DNA of 64,000 nt from positions 62,001-126,000 of the forward strand of contig JBCBMW010000007.1 of NCBI GenBank assembly GCA_039822105.1. Direction: 5' to 3'. A program made the translations under genes and the position numbers. This DNA is from Parvularcula sp039822105 (lineage in GTDB: Bacteria; Pseudomonadota; Alphaproteobacteria; Caulobacterales; Parvularculaceae). Shown here piece by piece: positions 58,919-64,000 of the stretch; position 1 is the stretch's first letter; the number at the start of each line of letters is the position of its first letter. A model generated the notes under the pieces. It ran no database searches, was not told the DNA's origin, and worked only from the letters and a program-made list of their open reading frames with translations.

Positions 58919-60214
58919 TTAGAAATACGTCCGCACGAGATCGACGACGTCGTAGTTCTCATCGATGGCGTAGAGGCATCTCCATTTGTCAAAAGTGGTG
59001 CAGGGATGCGACACGCCAAAGCCAACGAGATCGCCGATCTGGAGCGGCGACGTGTCTGGCGCATCAAGGTACGTGTGTTGATCGTTCATTGCAACGGCGA
59101 CGTGGCTATCAAGGCGCTGCAGGTTTGGACCTGCACCCGGTGTTCCGAACACCTTCGGCTGGGGAAGAGCCAGGTCCGTTCCTGCATCGCGTTTGCCCAG
59201 GGCACAGATCACGCGGCCAGGCTCTGGCGTAGACTGCACAAGCCCCCAAACCATCAGTGCACCGTGGAGATCTGGCGCGGACAGGCCTGTTTCGGTTTCG
59301 CGCGCGCGGATATCCTGGAGGGCATCCTCATACATGCCGTGATCGTGACTGATATAGCATCCAGAGCGCACGACGATATCAGTCGGTACGCTGAGGCCTG
59401 CGCTACGAAACGAGTGAACGGCGAGGTCGAAAAACCCCGACCCTCCCGCGGACAAAATGAGCGGCTCTTCGCCGACGAGATCCGCTTCGATGCACGTCTT
59501 CGCCACTTCAATGGCAAAGCTGAACAGGTCTTCAACTTGGCTTGTCGAGGTCTTGGGTCCGAAGATCCCTTCGTAACACCCCACACCTCGAAATGATAAC
59601 CGGCCATCAGAACGATTGATGGCCTCGACGATCGGCTGCAGGTCCTGCATGTGCCGGATCCCCGAGCGGCCGCCTTTGATCCCCGTTTCGATCAGGATGT
59701 TCAAAGGGCGCGACAGACCAAGATCTTCGCAGGCTGAGGATATTCGTTCGGCTTGGGCAGGATGGTCGATGAACGTATAAAAATCGAAGCCCGGGTCATC
59801 CATCAGTTCACGTATGACGTAGCGGATCTCAGCATCGCCCACCAATTGATTGGCCATCATGATCCGATTGACGCCCATCGCGCGGTAGGAGCGAACGTGA
59901 TGCCCCGTGGCGGCTGTGATCCCCCACGCCCCATCGTCGAGTTGTTTCTTGAACAGCTTGGGCGACATGGTCGTCTTTCCATGTGGAGCGAACTTGACGC
60001 CGCTTGAGGCCATGAACTGCCGCATGGCCGCACTGTTCCGCTCGATTGTCGGCCATGAAAGCGTTGCCGCTGGGTACATGATCGAGCCGTCGAACAGATT
60101 GATATGCGCGTCCCGAACATCATTGTCTGAGCGCCCCTCAAGCCCTGTTGGTAGGGCCTTGAGCCGCCAGTCAAGGACGTCGTCGTCGATAAGATCTGGG
60201 CTCTGGTTGGTCAT
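58919..60214 (-). CDS. D-serine dehydratase/D-threonine aldolase-like PLP enzyme (alanine racemase fold)
   Basis: 431 residues from the ATG at 60214. Fold-type III PLP enzyme: the Schiff-base lysine is K80 in APHGKTTMSP. The C-terminal metal site is SHPCTTFDKW (His403, Cys405). In eukaryotic D-serine dehydratase the zinc ligands are His and Cys spaced this way, while D-threonine aldolases have His-x-Asp; on that memory-based comparison it is more dehydratase-like. Product 2-aminoacrylate would need RidA, encoded at 54313. The gene is divergent from the alpha/beta hydrolase and is separated from the XRE gene by 250 bp. Confidence 0.85.
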   Translation of the reverse strand: MTNQSPDLIDDDVLDWRLKALPTGLEGRSDNDVRDAHINLFDGSIMYPAATLSWPTIERNSAAMRQFMASSGVKFAPHGKTTMSPKLFKKQLDDGAWGITAATGHHVRSYRAMGVNRIMMANQLVGDAEIRYVIRELMDDPGFDFYTFIDHPAQAERISSACEDLGLSRPLNILIETGIKGGRSGIRHMQDLQPIVEAINRSDGRLSFRGVGCYEGIFGPKTSTSQVEDLFSFAIEVAKTCIEADLVGEEPLILSAGGSGFFDLAVHSFRSAGLSVPTDIVVRSGCYISHDHGMYEDALQDIRARETETGLSAPDLHGALMVWGLVQSTPEPGRVICALGKRDAGTDLALPQPKVFGTPGAGPNLQRLDSHVAVAMNDQHTYLDAPDTSPLQIGDLVGFGVSHPCTTFDKWRCLYAIDENYDVVDLVRTYF

Positions 60215-60563
60215 GCGGTGGCGCATCCATTGGCCCGGCATCGATCGGAAGCGGCAGTTTCCTTGCATGCAACCCAACGCCTGAGACCCAGTCGCCGCGC
60301 CATAGGGGCTTCGGCGCCAGCTCCGGGGATAGGCGTTTTCAATTGTCCGATCATAAAAAAATTGATAAACGGAAATCGGCGAGGTGCAAGTGGGAATGGA
60401 GTTACGCGTGCTTTTGATGCTCCCATGTCCTCCAGGCGGGGTCCTGTTGAGGCCCCCGTCGGTCAATCGGTTTGAGGCTCAGCGCCAGGTTACTCTGAGG
60501 GGTGCTGGTCGCTCGTCCCTTGCGGCATCTCCCTCGCTCAAGAGATCAAGAGGCTAGGTAGGC
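60215..60563. other. Divergent intergenic region, no gene seen
   Basis: 349 bp between the PLP enzyme and the alpha/beta hydrolase. It has an AT-rich patch at about 60338-60374 (AATTG...AAAAAAATTGATAAA) suited to a promoter, but no copy of the region's operator palindrome. Confidence 0.5.
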
Positions 60564-61775
60564 ATGGACAGTTTTCTGATGAGCGCGGCGGCGCCATGGG
60601 TCATCTCGTTGGGCATGCTGGCCTTAGGCATCGCGCTCCTGGTGTTGGGTGTGAGGGGCAGCGGCGCTATCAAACTTGTCGGTCGAGCGGCGGGGGCTTT
60701 CACCGGAATCATCGGTATATTGATGATATTTGGTGCCACCAGCGTCCAGCTGGCCATGAACGATGTCAAGAGCGCCTATCCAATGCCCGGCAAGCTTGTC
60801 GATATCGGTAGCACGACCACGCATCTTTGGTGTGAGGGGCCACTCGTCGACGGTGAGGCGCCGATCGTCTGGCTGTCGGGGAGCTATGGTCAGGCGCTGT
60901 GGATGAAGCCCTTGCACGACCGCATCAAAGAAGAGCGCCGGTCGTGCATGATCGATCGACCGGGCCTTGGATGGGCGGGCGCAGCCTCGCTGCCCCGTTC
61001 CGTGGATCAGGTGCTCGAAGAGACGCACGCGACGTTGATCAAAGGCGGTGAGCAGGCGCCGTTTGTGATGATCGGCCATTCCTATGGCGGGCTCTACAGC
61101 GCCAATTTCGCTGATGCGTATCCGGATGATGTGGAGGCCGTCGTGCTGCTTGATCCGACGCCGCCAGCGTGGTTCGTGGAGCAACAGGGTCGTTGGGGAT
61201 GCGGTTCGCCCTCGCCGTCAAAGGTGATGGTGTTGGGAGCGATGTTTGGCCTCGGCCAGATCCCGGCGCTGAATCCCTTACTGCAGCCGCAGTCCCAGCC
61301 TCTGAAAGACGCAATCGGCGAGGACGATTGGAAACCTCTGGTCCAATTTGAGACGCGACCGTCATCGCTTGTCGCGAATGCGTCTGCACTCCACGCGGGA
61401 TGCGCTGAACCTTTCTCTGTCGTGCGAGCGCCGGGTGCCCTTGGTGACCTTCCGATGCTGACGATCATTCAGACCCGGGATGATGATTGGCAGAAATGGG
61501 CGCCCGAGGGCTTGTCGCCGCGTCAAACGCGCAATTGGGAGCGGTGGGCAGATGTTCAGGGTGCGCAGTACGGGACGCTTTCGAGCCGATCGGAGGTGAT
61601 CAAGGCGCCGGCGGGCGGCACGCACTACTTCCCGCTTCTCTTGCCGGACTTCACAATGGAAAAAATCGAGGGGTTCCTCGCAGAGCTAGCCTCGGTTGAG
61701 CCTGATGCCCTCGATGGGCTGCCGTCCGTCCAGCAAGAGAATGTTGCTACGGGCGATGCGGAGCGCCCTGAGTGA
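60564..61775 (+). CDS. Membrane-anchored alpha/beta hydrolase
   Basis: 403 residues. Two N-terminal membrane helices (about residues 10-32 and 40-63) are followed by an alpha/beta hydrolase domain. The oxyanion strand is IVWLSGSYGQ, the nucleophile elbow GHSYGG (Ser at about residue 174), and a late histidine lies in GGTHYFPLLLP. DRPGLGWAG is the usual segment before it. A C-terminal domain of about 20 residues is low-complexity. Esterase, amidase or peptide-ester cleavage is possible. Its stop overlaps the GTG of the second M81 gene, so they are an operon. Confidence 0.87.
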   Translation: MDSFLMSAAAPWVISLGMLALGIALLVLGVRGSGAIKLVGRAAGAFTGIIGILMIFGATSVQLAMNDVKSAYPMPGKLVDIGSTTTHLWCEGPLVDGEAPIVWLSGSYGQALWMKPLHDRIKEERRSCMIDRPGLGWAGAASLPRSVDQVLEETHATLIKGGEQAPFVMIGHSYGGLYSANFADAYPDDVEAVVLLDPTPPAWFVEQQGRWGCGSPSPSKVMVLGAMFGLGQIPALNPLLQPQSQPLKDAIGEDDWKPLVQFETRPSSLVANASALHAGCAEPFSVVRAPGALGDLPMLTIIQTRDDDWQKWAPEGLSPRQTRNWERWADVQGAQYGTLSSRSEVIKAPAGGTHYFPLLLPDFTMEKIEGFLAELASVEPDALDGLPSVQQENVATGDAERPE

Positions 61776-63337
61776 CGGCGGGCCCGATCAACACGTTCGT
61801 CGCGGCGTTGGGCGCCGAGGTGAACACTTTTGCCCCTCTGCCGATCAACACCGAGAGGTTCGAAGAGGTCTGCCTGTTCCGTGCCGGCGAGCTGCGACCA
61901 GGGGACGATGTGCCGTTGATCGCCGCGCCGCTGAAACGCGCTTGGGAGTTGGAGGCGCAGCACGTGTTGTCTGTACACCAAGGCCTCTGTGCGGGCGCCC
62001 AGCCTGGCGGATGTGTTGTGCGGACGACCTACGAGTCGTTGCGCGATGAGCTTCTTCGCGATCTGCGTGACGCCGAGCTTGCCAGCGGTAAGATCGAACT
62101 GGTTTTGCTCGGACTGCACGGCGCCACCGTTGCCGAGGGCTATCCCGACTGTGAAGGGGATTTGCTCCGCTGCGTTCGTGATCTCGTGGGAAGCGACGTG
62201 TTCGTCGCCGCGTTGCTCGACCCGCATTGCCACCTCTCCACAGAGATGCTGGATGCGGCGGACCTCCTGACTGCATATAAAGAATATCCCCACACAGATA
62301 TATTCCCGGAGGCCGAACAGCTGGTCGATCTGTCAGTGCAGCATGTCAAAGACGCCTCGAAGCCGCATATTGCTGCTGTCCGGTGTCAGACGATGCAGGT
62401 GATCCATACCACCCATGGCGCGGGCGAGGACATTGTCAGGTCACTGCGTGATCGGGCAGAAACCGATGGGGTGGTCGATCTTTCCATTGCCCACAGCTTT
62501 CCGTGGGGAGACACGGCGGACACTGGGACAGCGGTCTGGTGCACGGTTGCCGCTGATCGCACAGAAGATTTCGCGTCCGAGCACGCTCACGCGCTCGCCA
62601 GCGAACTGATCGCCGCGCGCACCCAAACGCAGAGCCCCGCTGCGACCTTCGACGAGATAATGGGCGCTATTCGAGGCGACGGAGAGGGCCCCGTTGTCGT
62701 TGCCGACAGCGCGGACAACCCAGGCGGCGGCGCGCCTTCTGATGGAACGCAGCTTATCCGGGACTTGCTTGAAGCCGGGGTTTCGAACCTGGCTGGCGGT
62801 TTCTTGTGGGATCCTGGCGCCTTCGACCTTTGCCGAGCAGCAGGCGAGGGTGCGGTCATCCCCCTGAGGGTCGGCGGCAAAGTCTCTCGGGTTTCCGGCA
62901 GGCCTCTCGATTTGGAGGTGCGTGTAGGAACAATATGCCCTTCGATTGATCAGCAGTTCGCCGGGTCGCCTTGGCCCATGGGCGACGCAGTGGCCGTCCA
63001 CGCCGAGAACGTGTCACTGGTCCTGACCACGCGCAGAACGCAGTGCTTCGACGCGGAGGTCTTCTCTCGGATGGGCGTTGATTTGACGAGCAAGGACGCC
63101 GTTGTCGTGAAGAGCTCTCAGCACTTTCGTAGCTCATTTGCTCAGCTTACCGATCGGATTTTCTACTACGAAGGCGAGGGCGCTCTCGGGTCGATCAGCA
63201 GTCTTCCCTACCGAGACATCACGCGCCCGATCTGGCCTGTTGACAGCATCGAGCCAAAACCGTCGCTCTTTTATGGCTCGAGCCAGCCTGCGCGTGTTGA
63301 TGGTGCATATGAACAGGCCGGGGACGCGCTAAGATGA
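61772..63337 (+). CDS. M81 family metallopeptidase (MlrC-type), second copy
   Basis: 521 residues from a GTG that overlaps the previous stop. The zinc-site residues of the family are intact: Glu16 in GAEVNTFAP, His116 in LGLHGATV, Asp150/His152 in LLDPHCHLS, and His174 in KEYPHTD. The C-terminal M81 domain contains ADSADNPGGGAPSDGTQL and RTQCFDAEVFSRMGVD. It is clearly related to, but diverged from, the copy at 56530, and again abuts a beta-lactamase-fold serine hydrolase (start overlapping its stop, ATGA). Substrate unknown. Confidence 0.92.
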   Translation: MTAGPINTFVAALGAEVNTFAPLPINTERFEEVCLFRAGELRPGDDVPLIAAPLKRAWELEAQHVLSVHQGLCAGAQPGGCVVRTTYESLRDELLRDLRDAELASGKIELVLLGLHGATVAEGYPDCEGDLLRCVRDLVGSDVFVAALLDPHCHLSTEMLDAADLLTAYKEYPHTDIFPEAEQLVDLSVQHVKDASKPHIAAVRCQTMQVIHTTHGAGEDIVRSLRDRAETDGVVDLSIAHSFPWGDTADTGTAVWCTVAADRTEDFASEHAHALASELIAARTQTQSPAATFDEIMGAIRGDGEGPVVVADSADNPGGGAPSDGTQLIRDLLEAGVSNLAGGFLWDPGAFDLCRAAGEGAVIPLRVGGKVSRVSGRPLDLEVRVGTICPSIDQQFAGSPWPMGDAVAVHAENVSLVLTTRRTQCFDAEVFSRMGVDLTSKDAVVVKSSQHFRSSFAQLTDRIFYYEGEGALGSISSLPYRDITRPIWPVDSIEPKPSLFYGSSQPARVDGAYEQAGDALR

Positions 63338-64000
63338 GCCCCATAGCACGTCTCGTCGCCTCGCTTCTGTTGTGGCTGATCACCAGTTTGGCCGCTCAAA
63401 CCACAGCCTCCGCGTATGAGAGCGCTCAAATCACCGACGGAGGTGCTCCCTCTACGGATCGCACTGCGACACCTGCGGCTGACGTTGGCCTAACACCAGA
63501 CGTTGCTGCCATCGCTGCCGCCTATGACGCTCTGCTCGGTGAAGGCGGCAAAGACCGGTTCACGGGAGCAACGGTCGTGATCGTTGAAGACGGCGCAACC
63601 GCCTATGCCAAAGGCTACGGTCTGGAGCGGGTGGACGGCGCAATTCCGGTTGATCCGTTGGTCACACAGTTTCGCCTCGCATCAGTCTCCAAGACGATCG
63701 TCGGTAGCCTTCTCGGTATCGCCATTGATCGCGGTGCGATCACGTCAATCGACGATCCGATCAGTCGGTATGCGCCTGAACTACACCTTCCGGCCAATGC
63801 AGGGACGGACATCTCCGCTCGTATGCTGGCAACGCACCAGGCGGGGTTCGCAGAGCGTCGCCAACCTTTCTTGGGCGAGGGGCAAGCCTTTCCGCTGCTT
63901 GGTCCGGCTTATGCTGCGAGCCAAAGGCCGCCCTATATCGAGCCTGCCGGAGAGCGCTCGAACTATTCCAACTACGGAACGTCGGTCTTGGGATTGGCTG
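63334..64000 (+). CDS. Beta-lactamase-fold serine hydrolase, N-terminal part (3' end outside window)
   Basis: The frame is open from the ATG at 63334 to the window's end (222 residues seen). A signal peptide spans about residues 1-28 (ending T-A-S-A). The SxxK active site is S117-V-S-K120 in RLASVSKTIV, followed by ITSIDDPI, and Y211-S-N with YG in SNYSNYGTS, the Y-x-N element. As with the hydrolase at 54696 it adjoins an M81 gene, here downstream of it with a 4-bp overlap. Secreted D-aminopeptidase, esterase and MlrB-like activities are all possible. Confidence 0.87.
   Translation, partial: MSPIARLVASLLLWLITSLAAQTTASAYESAQITDGGAPSTDRTATPAADVGLTPDVAAIAAAYDALLGEGGKDRFTGATVVIVEDGATAYAKGYGLERVDGAIPVDPLVTQFRLASVSKTIVGSLLGIAIDRGAITSIDDPISRYAPELHLPANAGTDISARMLATHQAGFAERRQPFLGEGQAFPLLGPAYAASQRPPYIEPAGERSNYSNYGTSVLGLA

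Noticed and set aside
45811..64000. A true microcystin-degradation (mlr) cluster
   Set aside because: MlrC-like and MlrB-like genes are present, but no MlrA-type linearising protease or PTR2-type MlrD transporter is in the window, and M81 proteins are widespread with other roles.
1..64000. CRISPR array, rRNA operon, intact insertion sequence or prophage
   Set aside because: No regularly spaced repeats, rRNA sequence, transposase or phage structural genes were seen.

Overview
The window is a continuous stretch of a GC-rich alphaproteobacterial chromosome. Family-level signs are a DUF2842 gene beside heme A synthase, an S9 ribosomal protein with an acidic N-terminal extension, lipB, a type II secretion gspJ-K-L-M-N block, and start-stop overlaps throughout. 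A marine Parvularculales/Maricaulales-type organism would fit, but the genus is inferred, not proven. No rRNA, CRISPR array, intact insertion sequence or phage was seen. One tRNA (Leu, anticodon GAG) is present.

Region 1 (1-17.5 kb) is mostly housekeeping: the end of a type II secretion operon, a zinc-type cation exporter, a LOG-family enzyme, a LysM protein, heme A synthase, a TetR/DUF4260 pair, rplM-rpsI with a clear terminator, an EamA exporter, lipB, tRNA-Leu, a LuxR-type two-component pair and a secreted protein with a PEP/VPLPA-CTERM-like tail.

Region 2 (17.5-30 kb) is accessory. It holds two HxlR regulators, an amidohydrolase, a Rieske oxygenase divergent from a TetR gene across a palindrome, a decayed tyrosine recombinase, and a small oxidoreductase cluster bracketed by two related double NTF2-domain proteins. 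One 27-bp motif lies both at the second HxlR gene and ahead of the downstream cluster.

Region 3 (30-45.8 kb) is sugar catabolism. It has a ribulokinase-like kinase with a fucose/arabinose isomerase-like partner, and a compact eight-gene minus-strand operon (DUF1080 3-keto-glycoside hydrolase/lyase-like protein, two GMC dehydrogenases, a gluconate-2-dehydrogenase subunit 3-like protein, two xylose-isomerase-like barrels, a Gfo/Idh/MocA dehydrogenase and an MFS transporter). The set resembles a periplasmic C3-oxidation route for glycosides.

Region 4 (45.8-64 kb) is peptide and amino-acid catabolism: a lipoprotein S9 peptidase, an M19 dipeptidase, heterotetrameric sarcosine oxidase (soxBDAG), RidA, two M81 (MlrC-type) hydrolases each adjoining a beta-lactamase-fold serine hydrolase (the MlrB fold), an XRE-cupin regulator, a D-serine dehydratase-like PLP enzyme and an alpha/beta hydrolase. 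This would suit degradation of peptides rich in D-, N-methyl or dehydro-amino acids.

The strongest unlisted signal is one palindromic operator, (T)TTTCC-N4-GGAAA(A), found four times (30.28, 43.05, 45.81 and 49.22 kb). Each copy is next to a catabolic promoter, which joins regions 3 and 4 into a probable single regulon. The regulator is not identified; the XRE-cupin protein at 58 kb is one candidate.
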